Assembly (NCBI GenBank): GCA_030512335.1 | Contig: JAULSU010000004.1 | Location: 2,232,001 to 2,296,000, forward strand | DNA: 64,000 bases | DNA from: Immersiella caudata | Lineage: Eukaryota; Ascomycota; Sordariomycetes; Sordariales; Lasiosphaeriaceae | Direction: 5' to 3' | Part shown: piece by piece, positions 35,135 through 45,913 of the stretch | How positions within the stretch are numbered: the first letter of the stretch is position 1 | Layout of the letters: each line of letters starts with the position of its first letter | Program-made: the position numbers and the translations under genes | Notes under the pieces: generated by a model | The model's database searches: none | Told to the model about the DNA's origin: nothing | The model's input: the letters and a program-made list of their open reading frames with translations, nothing else

Positions 35135-38100
35135 ATGCTCTGTTCTTCGCTGGGTAGCAATCGAATCCGCCTTGCCAAGTTTGCCTCGGGTCAGAGATTC
35201 GAACTGGAACTGCAAGAAGTGTCTCTCGAGTCATGTCCACCACATATCGCCATCTCCTACACGTGGGGATCATTGCGCGACCGTACCTCACTAGAAATTT
35301 GCTGCAACCCACCTGGGTGTGACTCTGCAAATTGCAGGTCCGGCAATCATCGTGTATTGGTTCCGAAGAACCTTGGGAGTGCTCTCCAGCGCCTCCGTCA
35401 GTTGAACTTGCACGAGGGTACCGATATAGCCTTCTGGGCTGACTCTATTTGCATCGACCAGTCCAACCGTGTGGAGAGAAACCGCCAAGTTCCTCTTATG
35501 CGCCAAAATATACACTGGTGCCAGGGAAGTCATGGTGTATTTAGGCAAGGCTTCGCATCCCGGATTCGCGAACTGCCTTTTCAGCTCGCCGGCCGACAAC
35601 TGCCATCCGTCGTCGCCCGTGGGGTCGTGTGACGATTACTGCACACTTTACAGCGAACAAAGGCCCCATCACTGGCGATCTGGTTCTCATGGCCTATTCG
35701 ACTTCATTCAAATGTTTAGCGACGGATCTTCGCCGCTTTTTACAAGTGCTGCAAGAAGAACGTGTTCGGCCGGACGGCATCAGCCATGCGAAGGACCTAT
35801 TCGAGGCGCTGCGTCTCATGATGCACTTTTGCAAGCGGTGGGAATCGAGTCTAGGTTGTTCAGGAGGTGCTGCCTACCAAAGTCACCGTGGTCTATGGTT
35901 CTGTTGGCCATATCCTAGACCGAGCTCGCTCGAGCAGCCAAAAACATTGCCGACAGCCGTCCTATATTTCAACAAGCTTTGCTCTTGGAATACACGAAAG
36001 TCCTCGACAGCATGGCATACCGCAGTCTGGAGATCGAGGAGATGCGGCGAGTATACAGAACGTCAGGGGGGGGGGGTGGGGGGGGGGGGGTGTGGTGCGA
36101 CCTCTTGCAGCTCCTCAGATAGTTTGAGGGCGAAAGGCCACCGACGAGCGCGACAAAATCTATGCCCTCCTCGGAATGGCTGGAGCAGAGCGCTCTGGCG
36201 TCACACCCGACTATACGCTATCTAAATCCAGGGTCTTTCAGATTGCTATCACTGACATGATCACGGGGATGGAATTACTCGACCCTATTACTGGTGAGTT
36301 TTCAACAAAGTATACCGCAGAACTGCCCTCGTGGGCATCCGATTGGAGCACGACCTACGAGCCTGTCGACCGGGTCCGACTTGAGAATATCCAGCACTAC
36401 CGAGCGTCTTCAAATTGCCAGGTGCGCACTTTGAGAGAATGCGGTGATGGGACGTTCAATGAGGCTACACAGGCAGATGATGCGACATGTTTGCGCGATC
36501 ATGGCCACGGACTCATCTCCGTTCTCGGTCGAGATGTTGACACCGTGGTGGCGATAGGAGACCCAAAATTCCCCGACGCTCACGTCTTTTCTGTCATCGC
36601 ATCATGGACACAACTCGTGTCCCGCTGTTTTCGCCGGAAGGACGGCGGACGGGACGTCTACCATGACACTGGCGATAGCCTCGACGAGGCTTTCCGAAGA
36701 ACGATATGCGGCGATTTATTGTGGGATGGCACTACGACGACAGGCCTCACGAGTGACGGATTTCGAAGAATCAAGGCAACCGATAACGACGACATAAAGG
36801 CGTGGGTTCAGACAGCTTCCTCGAACCTTTCGTGGGGAACTGAAGGAGACGGAGCGTGTGGCGTAATGGCATCTAGCAGCGTTTCTGGAACCTACTCTCA
36901 TGAATCTCGCCAGCCAACGGATTGGAGCCCGTCTACTGACAGGGTTTCTATTTCTGTACGGGTTGCCACGTCACGCCGGAGGTTCTTCACCACGAGCTCA
37001 GGGTTTATGGGGTTAGGTCCGATCGGGACGTCTGTCGGTGACCGCGTCTATGTCCTCTTTGGTGGCAAAACCCCCTTTATTTTGCGGCGTGTTGAGAGCG
37101 GTGAGCGTGTAGGGCTTCACCATAATATCAAGGATATAGCGGCAGCCTACCGTGCTGACTGCAAAGTTATTGGTGACTGCTATGTTCATGGGATTATGGA
37201 CGGAGAGAAGATGCCTTACGATCCTACCGCCAGCATTGATTTCGCATTTCACCGAGCACTTTGGGACGCGGAAATCTTTACTTGGTGGCACGCCGAGGAA
37301 ACGGAGGCAGCGGACAAAAACCTCGCTCTCGCAGGAGAGCTAGACGAGGCAGCGAGGGACTGGGCCGATATCATGAGAACATGGGGAGCCAGAATCAGTG
37401 TGGACTCGATGAGTACCTTGATGGCGGAAGCATTGGCATTGTCCCAATACCTGGAGAAACCCGAATCCTGGTCAAAGAGCACTGTACACTCTATCAAGAG
37501 GGTGGAAGAGGTGGTCAATGAAATTAAAGCGTTTCTGCCGGCAGAAATGTCCCAGGTCAAGACAATCTCCCTCGGAAGCGATGACCACAAGCAATGGGTG
37601 AAGTCGATACATGGGTCTCAGTCGTCAGAAACGGAGCTGAGAAGAGAGAAGAGAATTTTGGAGGCTCGCTCGCGGCTGCAAGGAATCGAGGTACAATTGC
37701 TCAACGCCGAGGAGCAGCTGAGGGCTGCGAATAGGGCATGGGACGAGATTATTTATCGATGCCGTGGTCTGATATATCCGATGAGCAACACAGAAGTTCA
37801 AGAAGCCCAAAATAGGAGGAGGGAGCTCGTATTGACCTGGGGCTTGTTTACGAGGGAGCGACAAAAGGCCGCGGAGGAGCTGCGGCTCCTCCATACCTAC
37901 CGAGCCGAGCCGATTGTCACTTCGGAATATCAACTGAAAATCGCCTGTTATGAATGGTTAGGCATCTCGGGAATGGCTGATTTTCTGAGTACCAAGAAAA
38001 GGGAAGCCCTCAAAACAAGGTGGTTCAGGTGGTTTGATGAATGGATGGGCGGGATCGAGCAGTGGAGATCTGGTACACTTGCCATGATCAAGCGCCAGCC

Positions 38101-38308
38101 AAATTTTCACGATTTGGAAACGAAATTGTACGAGGCTGAAGGAAGATTGCTACAGGCCATGGACGATATGAGACTCACGGAGGAGCGGGTGCGTCGAGCT
38201 TCGAGCAAGATTGAGAAAACTAATGCAAGTCAAAGTTTGGAAGCCAAGGGGCGAAATGTGCAGGCTCGGAGTCAGCCAGGCTCCACGGACTATGTGTGCC
38301 TAGTGTGA
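35135..38308 (+). pseudogene. HET-domain gene with decayed 5' half and intact 3' frame
   Basis: The 5' part carries HET hallmarks (HIAISYTWGS, DIAFWADSICIDQSNRVERN, REVMVYLGKAS, VVQEVLPTKVTVVYGS, TDERDKIYALLGMAG) spread over three frames. Lesions: an extra A in the A4 run 35505-35508; a further frame change around 35560-35640; an extra T in the T4 run 35827-35830; TAG at 35852-35854 where RVWVVQE is expected; a G11-T-G13 run (36066-36090); TAG at 36120-36122 for an expected Gln; one missing base near 36128. From 36176 a 710-codon frame is fully open. It includes the conserved C-terminal HET segment (GDRVYVLFGGKTPF, YVHGIMDGE) and a long charged, probably coiled-coil tail. Confidence 0.75.
36066..36090 (+). 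repeat. G11-T-G13 homopolymer tract
   Basis: Eleven G, one T, thirteen G, inside the decayed HET gene. It could arise by slippage and its length may be unreliable in the assembly. Confidence 0.8.
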
Positions 38309-39179
38309 TGTTAGAAACATTGTACACTGAAGTTGGTAGGGGTAGTACAACGTTATCAACCATGGATTTCGGCCGTAATTGTATCTGAACGGGCACTGAC
38401 ATCGACGGGAACCACCGGCTCTGTGGAAACCTGGTGGTGTGGAATTTTGTGTAATCCGACAGATTGATTGGATCGTAATCTATTGTCAACACTCCTAACC
38501 GAAGTCAGAGGCGAGCCCTTGATTGTATGCCGTCATTGGAATTCCTTGTCGATTTTCACGTCGCCCTTCACCACTCCTTTCATAGGTGCCAGCCAGTATT
38601 CTGTCTCCAATTCCTTCCTCAACTTTACCTCCTTTTCTAGAAACACCGGAAGAAACGACAAGCCCTGAAAAGGCCACTCCTTCCTGCCATGCCAACTTCA
38701 ACGCCCCGCTGTACACCGAAATGATTTCCGTTCACGAGGGCTCCGGGAATAAGCTAACGAACTCGGCCAAAGGAGGCGACCGACTCGGTGGTAATGATGG
38801 CCTAGAATCGCTTGCTTCGGTCAAAGCGCTTCACTGGAACTAACAGCTCAACATCGGTTGTGTCAGGGCTTTTTTAACTCGGTTTTTGGGCTGGCTCTGT
38901 TCTGTCGTTGCCATGGCTAAATGAGCGCTGGCTCGGACACAGTGCAACAAGGAAACCGCTTGTTCCTTCCACAGCTGATCGAGGGTCAGACTTCTCCGAC
39001 AGTGGAGGGGCTGAGAAGGTGCGAAGTTCACCTCATTGGCTTGGTGATGCCTCAGGCATCCGTGCGGTGCACGAGCCAAAGGTGCGGGGACGATTTCCTT
39101 TGTTGATGATGGCTGAACTCACCCCCAAACCAATTTTCCTCCCTTGCACTAGGCCATCATCCAACCCTCACCGTTCGCC
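38309..39179. other. Intergenic region between HET genes
   Basis: No supported gene. A Gly/Asn-containing short plus-strand frame around 38700-38843 was examined but lacks a good start and family features. Confidence 0.4.
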
Positions 39180-41213
39180 ATGTTTTGCGCCAAGTGCCGA
39201 TCTATATTGTTTAGATGGCTTGTTCGGGGCGAAGTCGACGCATCGAAACACCAGATGCACCATGCCACTCTTGAATCCTTGTTCGACGCCGCCGAGAGCG
39301 GATGTTACATTTGCGGGCCCCTGTTGCGAATTACAACGCAGGGTAAACTCATGGACAAACACGATATGTCGGTTCCACTCTCAACGTTTTGTTCTGCCGG
39401 GGTGGAATCTCCCGCTTCCCTAAGGTTCTTGTGGGGTAGTCCAGCAATTCCCAACCTTGCAGTTGCCATACCCAGCTTCGACCTCGAGTTCCAGCCTGCA
39501 CCAGTTGACCTTGGGGCCTTACCAGACATCATGGCGAGGTCTCAGTCGGGGTTGCCGATGGATGCCATAACGAAAGCGACCACTGGCTGGCTTACAACCT
39601 GCTTGGAGAAGCATTCCAGATGCCCGAGGAATGACGCCCCAGAGTCATACCCCACTCGCCTACTCGAACTTGGAGAACTCACCATACGACTCGTTCGGCC
39701 CGCCGAGGGAGATATCACTGGCCCTTATGCCGCGCTCAGTTACTGCTGGGGTCCGAACCCCCAATTTATCCGCCTCACGAGATTTACCCAGGACGATTTG
39801 CATCGGGGAATCCCCATCAGCCACCTGCCTATAGCGTTTCAAGAAGCTATCCATCTCCTCAAAAGCTTCTCCGTCCGTTTGCTATGGATTGATGCTCTTT
39901 GTATCGTTCAAGACAGCGACGAGGATTGGCTTCGGGAATCGGCCAAGATGTACCAGGTATACGATGAGTGCCATCTCAGCCTCTCTTTGAGTCGCTCTGC
40001 AAGCCCGGCCGAGAGCTGCCTCGCAGGATGGGCCGAACACAGGGTACACAGCTTCCCGCTTGACACAGCCTCCATTGATCCAGAATGTGAGGGCCCTGGA
40101 CGGAAACTTATGGTGTATCCGGATAGTCACATCGATGACCTTCATGGTCAACCACTGGAATGTCGCGCATGGGCTTTTCAAGAAAGAATGCTCGCGCCAA
40201 GAGTTTTGAGCTTTGGACGGGGTGAGATGTTTTGGAGCTGCTCACACCTTCCCATGGCGTCAGAAACCTTCCCTAAAGGCTGTCCGCCTTCCCACTCTTG
40301 GTTTCAACGTTTTGGAAGTCCTGATATAGCCGAAATCACCAGCGTCTTGGCTCGATCGCGGCAGCCATTTCTTTCGTCCGTGGGGTCGATGGAAGCAATG
40401 ACTCCAAGGGACAAGTTGGATGCGTGGGAGAAGGCTTTGGCAAGCTATAGGGCGCGACACTTGACGTACCCAGAGAGGGACAGTTTAGTGGCAATTGCGG
40501 CAATAGCAAGAGCACTAGCTCCGCCAGATGACCCCTACATTGCCGGACACTTTCGAAGCACTCTACCTCGCACCTTGGCGTGGAGGTCGAACGAACGCGA
40601 CCGCTGGTCCAGGCGAAGACTTCGAGCTTGCTCACCAAGCTGGAGCTGGGCATCTGTCAGCAATCATGACTACACCGAGTTCTACTCAGCCGGGAGAGCT
40701 CTGGCAACACTTTTGTCACATTCTCTAGAGCTCATTGATCATGGCAACCCCTACGGACTGGTCTCCTCTGCTTCTCTGACGCTGGAATGCAACCCAATAA
40801 GTTTGAACTTCCAGAAATGGTGGAACTATGGCAATGAGTGGGAGCAGGTATCTGAGGCGAGGGAGCTATGGAGCCAAATTATGCTGAATGAGGACATGCT
40901 GGTCACTAGCCCCGACGACATGGATCATTTCATTGCTCCGGGCACTGAGCTGTACATCATTCCCATTTTCCAAAGCGAGGACGAAGCAACAGGCACAGTC
41001 CATGTGGAGGGTTTGGTGACGCAGCGGGACAAGTGTGGGGCTGAGACTGTGTACAAGAGGGTTGGTCATATCACGATGGACTTTACCACCGCCTCGAGGG
41101 GCAAACAAGGGGTTGGAGAGGAAGAGAGGAAGGAGGGTCAAGTTGGAGGCCCAATCATACCGCTGCTGAGAGAGTTGCCTGGGTGGGAATGGAAAACCAT
41201 CACGTTGGTCTGA
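39180..41213 (+). CDS. HET-domain protein, single exon
   Basis: 677 aa from one uninterrupted frame. The N terminus has a zinc-ribbon-like CAKC start and a later CYIC pair, common in this HET subgroup. The HET domain is complete: YAALSYCWGPNPQF, AIHLLKSFSVRLLWIDALCIVQDSDEDW, ESAKMYQVYDECHLSLSLSRS, then CRAWAFQERMLAPRVLSFG, and SPSWSWASV near the end. In contrast to the neighbour at 35-38 kb there are no lesions, so selection probably maintains it. Its recognition partner is unknown. Confidence 0.87.
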   Translation: MFCAKCRSILFRWLVRGEVDASKHQMHHATLESLFDAAESGCYICGPLLRITTQGKLMDKHDMSVPLSTFCSAGVESPASLRFLWGSPAIPNLAVAIPSFDLEFQPAPVDLGALPDIMARSQSGLPMDAITKATTGWLTTCLEKHSRCPRNDAPESYPTRLLELGELTIRLVRPAEGDITGPYAALSYCWGPNPQFIRLTRFTQDDLHRGIPISHLPIAFQEAIHLLKSFSVRLLWIDALCIVQDSDEDWLRESAKMYQVYDECHLSLSLSRSASPAESCLAGWAEHRVHSFPLDTASIDPECEGPGRKLMVYPDSHIDDLHGQPLECRAWAFQERMLAPRVLSFGRGEMFWSCSHLPMASETFPKGCPPSHSWFQRFGSPDIAEITSVLARSRQPFLSSVGSMEAMTPRDKLDAWEKALASYRARHLTYPERDSLVAIAAIARALAPPDDPYIAGHFRSTLPRTLAWRSNERDRWSRRRLRACSPSWSWASVSNHDYTEFYSAGRALATLLSHSLELIDHGNPYGLVSSASLTLECNPISLNFQKWWNYGNEWEQVSEARELWSQIMLNEDMLVTSPDDMDHFIAPGTELYIIPIFQSEDEATGTVHVEGLVTQRDKCGAETVYKRVGHITMDFTTASRGKQGVGEEERKEGQVGGPIIPLLRELPGWEWKTITLV

Positions 41214-41551
41214 AGTTGGGCATCGGTCGGAAAGGTTTCCGATGCAGCGAACAGCAGAGACGTTAGTGTGTGCTACAAGAAGCGTATTTTAAGTGTCCTG
41301 AATCATCTCGACGGTGAGCAGCTTGTGAAGCTGCGGAGATTCGCTGGAAAAGCGGTGATGCAGCCCTTCAGTACCTAGCCTCCACTCACTTGGCCAAAAG
41401 ACCGCTGTGGTGGCAGAAATTTCTGCAGCCCCTCCATTCAAGCTTTACTCTTCCCAGCGCAAACTTTCTCGGCACCAAACCACCTATTCACCCACACAAT
41501 TCTCACCCCACATCTCAACTCGCGCATCTGCCACCAGGGCAAAAACTCAAA
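41214..41551. other. Intergenic/leader region
   Basis: A frame in register with the esterase starts at 41390 but reads like 5' leader (His/Pro/Ser-rich). No separate gene seen. Confidence 0.45.
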
Positions 41552-42501
41552 ATGGCCACTCCCTCGATCGACGACTCAAATCTCCCACTGGTGATTATCA
41601 ACCCGAAATCCGGCGCGCATACCCACACCATCATCCTCCTCCACGGCCGCGACAGCACCGCGCGCGACTTCGCATCCGACTTCCTTGAAAGCGAGGCCTC
41701 CGGTCCCGACAACACAGATCGCACACTCCCGGCCCTCTTTCCAACCCTCAAATGGGCTTTCCCGCAAGCAAAGATGCTACGATCGGAGCGGTTTGATCAA
41801 GAACTGCCGCAGTGGTTCGACATGTGGAAGACTGAGGACCCCATGGAACGATGCGCGATGAATATGCCGGGGCTGAATGCGAGTATTGGTCCTTTGGTTG
41901 ACCTGATTCGTCGCGAGGAGGAATTTGTTCCGCGGGAGAGGATTTTCTTTGGGGGGATTAGCCAGGGTTTTGCGACGTGAGATCTCTTCTCGCCCTTCAG
42001 ATTTCAAGAAATGAAATACTAACGATTTTTTCCAGAGTATTGGCTACACTGTTTGCCGAAGGCCGAGGAGGATTCGCCGGCCTCGTCGGCTTCAATAGCT
42101 GGTTCCCTCTCGGCGTCAAATGCGAGTTGCTTCATGAGTGCAAGAGTCCTCTCGAGCGCTTACAGGCGCTGCAGGAGTTCTTTTCCCATCCCGGCCGTTA
42201 CGACATCGTGGAGGGTACTCTGGGTATTCTGCAGACACCGATCCTCCTTCAGCACTCCCGAGACGACCAAGTCATCGACATTAGCTACGGCACGCTCGTG
42301 CGGAACATGTTGAGGGAATTCGAGTTTAGCAACGTGGAGTGGAAAGAGTACGAAGATGGAGGACACTGGGTCAATGAGCCAGAGGGCATCGATGAATTGG
42401 TTGTCTTCCTGCGAAACAGGATGCAGTCTGAGTCTGGAACCGCGTTTAGCGAGACTGCTGCCCAACAAGACAGCAGCCAAGCAACGCCACTGGGCTCATA
42501 G
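41552..42501 (+). CDS. Acyl-protein thioesterase / phospholipase-carboxylesterase family hydrolase
   Basis: Exons 41552-41976 and 42036-42501 (intron 41977-42035 with TACTAAC branch site) give 296 aa. An alpha/beta hydrolase of the APT1/lysophospholipase group: TIILLHGRDS (oxyanion loop), nucleophile Ser137 in FFGGISQGFAT immediately before the splice site, Asp in LLQHSRDDQVID, and His in DGGHWV. Relatives remove palmitate from proteins or hydrolyse short acyl esters in the cytosol. This one is longer than APT1 (about 230 aa) and is probably an uncharacterised fungal branch. No signal peptide. The start chosen at MATPSIDD has a good context and follows a leader-like stretch. Confidence 0.83.
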
Positions 42502-42708
42502 GCGCCGTCCCCGCACGCCAATCCATACTTGCTAGAGCTGCAGACATTAGTACCAAGGAACTATTGTGTTCCTGCATTGTACCGTGTGATCTGGAAACCA
42601 ACCCCGCATGTTTACAACCCCTGATGTTGTCATCTCCGACTCAATACCGACTTGATCCCAACTCGACATTACAACCACTCAACCCGCTTCTCAAAAACTA
42701 CTTTGAGA

Positions 42709-43108
42709 ATGGCTACTCCCCTCTCTCACACATGCCACTGCGGCCGTACCGTCGTCACTTATCCCACCAAACCCACGCCCCTCAACGAATGCCAATGCTC
42801 GGCCTGCTTCAAGTACGACACCATCTAGGCCTACTACCCCGCCGACACGGTATCCATCACTACAATCGATGGTGCCCAGCTGGGATACATATGTTCGCGC
42901 GGATGAAATGAGCATCGAGAGTGCCACCTGGGATCGATGCAGCCACTGCGGGTGTGTGGTCACTTGGACGGCAACCAAAGACGGCGAGGGTGATTTTGTG
43001 AAGAAGATGAGAGGGGTGGGTTATCGGCTGGCGGGGTGGAGGGAGATGGAGGGTATTGCGAGGGTGTATCAGAGGAAAGATGACGAGTGGCTGAATGTGA
43101 GGAAGTAA
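42709..43108 (+). pseudogene. GFA/CENP-V-like zinc protein gene, broken
   Basis: The frame starts MATPLSHTCHCGRTV, with the CxC and CQCSAC zinc-binding motifs of glutathione-dependent formaldehyde-activating (GFA) domains. It ends with RCSHCGCVVTW. TAG at 42826-42828 sits where the family has Trp (before AYYPAD). One extra base near 42893-42896 shifts the frame before YVRADEMS. Removing one base gives 133 codons, a normal length for this family. Both lesions would abolish the second zinc site if translated from the start. Confidence 0.78.
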
Positions 43109-43362
43109 AGGCTTCTTGTCTACTTTGAGCGAAAGAGGGGGATGCTTTCCGGGCTAAACATGGGTGTGGTAGTCATTCAACTCAATTGGACTACTCTTTG
43201 TGATATCTGATGGCAGAAAATGCTCTACTTGGAGCCGTGTCAATGAAAATACAGGCTGACAACCAGCGTGACAGGCAACTACTTGTAAGGGGTCGTTCAT
43301 CATAACACAAAGAAATCCCACCCGTCCTATCACCACCAAGAGGTCATCTCCGGTCTGCAAGT

Positions 43363-45913
43363 TCAGACATCCAATCCCTCAGTGATACGCATGACGGTCT
43401 GAATATCATTGAGGTTGATTCCGCGACCGGCACGCTTCGCCAAGATCCGCGCAGTCTTCGTAATGTTCTTGATCTTGCGCCCGTTGATGTCGATCTCGGC
43501 CAGCTTATCATAGTCTTCTTCGGTGATAGTTGCATCCTTTTCACGGCTCAGGAATGTCGACCAGATCGCCTTCCTCGAGGCTGTATCGAGATGGGGGAAG
43601 TTCAAGGTGAGGTGGATTCTGCTGTACACGGCCGGATCTAAGACCTTTTCGCGGTTCGTCGTGAGGAAGAGAAGCGACGGGTAGTACTCGAGCTCGCGCA
43701 GGAACTGAGATACCACAAGGTTGCGATCCGGGGAGTTGTCCTTGCGTCTCTCCAGATAGGCGTCACATTCATCGATGAGAAGCACCGCACCCCAGCGAGC
43801 AGCCTGTTCGAAGGTCGTGGTCAACTCGTCCTGGCCATCCAGGGGATCAGAATGTCTGGGCGCAATCGCACCCCTGCCCGGCATCGGTGGAGGGGGGTGA
43901 CGGTCGGCAACAGCTTTGGTAAGCTGAGATAGTTCCATCTTGACGAGGGGGGCTTTGATCTTCTCAGCGACTGCGAGTTGTCTCGTTAGCGAGCTTGGAG
44001 ACTCTTCCGGTGATCAATGACACTCACCAGACTCTGCAGTCAAGGTTTTACCGACGCCGGGCTCTCCAGCCAGCAGAATCACAAGACCGCCACCTAGAGC
44101 TGAGTTAGCAAAGAACCAAGCCCGAACGGATTGGGATGGGCTACCTTTTCCATTGATAACATCGTCAAACGTGTCGCCATCCTTGAGTTGGTTCTCAACG
44201 AACGAGAGAACCAGGTCCTTGTATCCAGGCGGCAAGACCAAGCTGTCGAACGGCTCCGTGTTGAACTCGATCTCCTTAATTCTGTCGACATCGAAAATGC
44301 CTAGGGAATGTCAGATACGCCAAGAATAAAAAAAAAACTAAATAACATGTGGGAGGTCTTACCCCACCGCTTCTCTCGCAGATCGTACCCATACATCGTT
44401 GAATCACACATCTGATATTGGCGATCCGTCAAAACCGGGATTCTCCTGCCTTCAGCGTCAAGCTTATCTGTACATGAGCAGTCAGTATCAGTCAAGAACA
44501 AGGCTAATCCATTAAGGATACTTGCATTCAGTTTCACTTTTATCCGATAACACCGAGCTGACGGAGGAGCGGCGGATAACGACAGGGTGCTGCGGGTAGT
44601 ACCGTCTTGGGGAAGCAGGGCGCCTTTGGCGAACTTCGTACTCGGAGTCTGAGTACGAATCGGAATCATACCTCCCACCTCGACTCCTGCGTCGACTGCG
44701 CTTGCCGTTATCCTCGGTCCGAAGCGGACGATGTCCACCAGCGGGGACTGTTTCGACTGGCGCCTGCGTGATGAGGGTCGTGAACTGACCCAGCTCGTCC
44801 ACCGACCCGAAATATCCGAGACCGGCATTGCGTCTGCGGGGGTGGCCGGCCATATCGAGAATGATTCGGCGCTCAAGCTGCTTCGTCGGGTCCACGCCTG
44901 CCGCGCCAGGTCGTCGCGAGACATCTCGTTCGTCTGGCAGGTAGGCCATGTACTTCTTCCCAACGAGCTCCTGGAATCGCTTGCCTCGTTCAACGCACTT
45001 TTGCTGGACCTCATCGCCGTCGCGAACGAATTTCTGGGGGATGACGGTGAGATCACTGATTCTTCGGGTGCCCCTGAAGAAGTTGACACCAAGGTAGTGG
45101 GTGCGGTAGCCGAACCGGAAACCGTCGTGGTCAACAGCACAACCGACGACTTCATAGTAGTTCGAATCATGAAGCGAGAATCCGCTGGAAGAGACGCTGT
45201 AGTAGCAGCCGTGCCCAGCAATACGATCGTTTCCGTCGTATACCACCTCGCCTGGCGGAAAGATTGTCCACAGGTGCTTGAAGGTGATGATTCCATGTGG
45301 CACGAGCTCCTTGATTACAGCGAAAGCTTCAGCCAGGTCTGCCTTGACAATGGAGCGGATCTGCAAGAGGACGGCCTTGACGACTTCGTTCTGTTCGTCT
45401 TCTATGGCCTTCTCGAACTTTTCCCAACGCCAGAAGAAGGGACGGAACGGGGCCTTGAAGACAAGATATTTGACCTCGGGCTCGAGATTGTCGTAGCCAT
45501 CAAAGACGTCGAACAGCACCTTGCGGACCTCGGGGTTGCAGATTTCAAGCGAGTGGATAGTCACGCGAGTCTTGCCCTTGACCTCGGTGGGGGACACGCG
45601 CTTGCGGACGATGATGGGATGAGGCGACTCGGGAACCTCGATGGCGTCGAGATCAATATCGGGTGGGGTCTCGTTGATCCAGTTGATACAGCATGCGCAT
45701 TTCTTGGGCCTAACTCTTCTATTAGGAGCGTCCATGCAAAGGAGGGTGGATTGCGACAACATACCCTTCGTAGAGCTCCTGCACAAGTCGCTCGCGGTCT
45801 TCATCGCTGATGCGCACATCTGTCTCCGTGCGGATGGCGTCGGCGAGCCGCTCAATCACAGAGAACGGCTCATCACCCGAGGTGAGCAGGTCGTCGACGG
45901 TGTTGCTCGACAT
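43363..45913 (-). CDS. AAA-family ATPase, DUF7025 type (copy 2)
   Basis: Six exons on the minus strand: 45765-45913, 44527-45718, 44363-44468, 44145-44300, 44028-44093, 43363-43970; 758 aa. Same architecture as copy 1: VKYLVFKAPFRPFFWRWEKF, FKHLWTIFPPG, Walker A GEPGVGKT, Walker B VLLIDECD, FLTTNR, SRIHLTLNFP, INGRKIKNITKTA. Between the two halves it carries an Arg/Ser/Tyr-rich insert (KRSRRRSRGGRYDSDSYSD) that copy 1 lacks. The intron at 44469-44526 reads best with a GC donor (GCAAGT); only then does the frame continue, and total exon length is divisible by three. Sequence divergence from copy 1 is large, so this is an old duplication or independent family members. Confidence 0.83.

Noticed and set aside
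36176..38308. Intact stand-alone gene starting at the ATG of 36176
   Set aside because: The sequence immediately upstream (TDERDKIYALLG) is clear HET-family continuation in the same frame, so this ATG is internal to the ancestral gene; kept as a finding rather than a gene call.
38586..38843. Small plus-strand frame with a Gly/Asn-rich end (GSGNKLTNSAKGG) reminiscent of amyloid motifs
   Set aside because: No ATG at its start, no partner domain, and no alignment to the receptor or effector motif beyond composition.
2509..43108. TAG as a reassigned Trp codon
   Set aside because: TAG is the genuine stop of the SesB-like gene (30221-30223). Frameshifts accompany most of the TAGs, so pseudogenisation is simpler.
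44731..45810. 359-codon plus-strand frame opposite AAA copy 2
   Set aside because: The minus strand carries DUF7025 hallmarks and six consistent introns; the plus frame has no family features.
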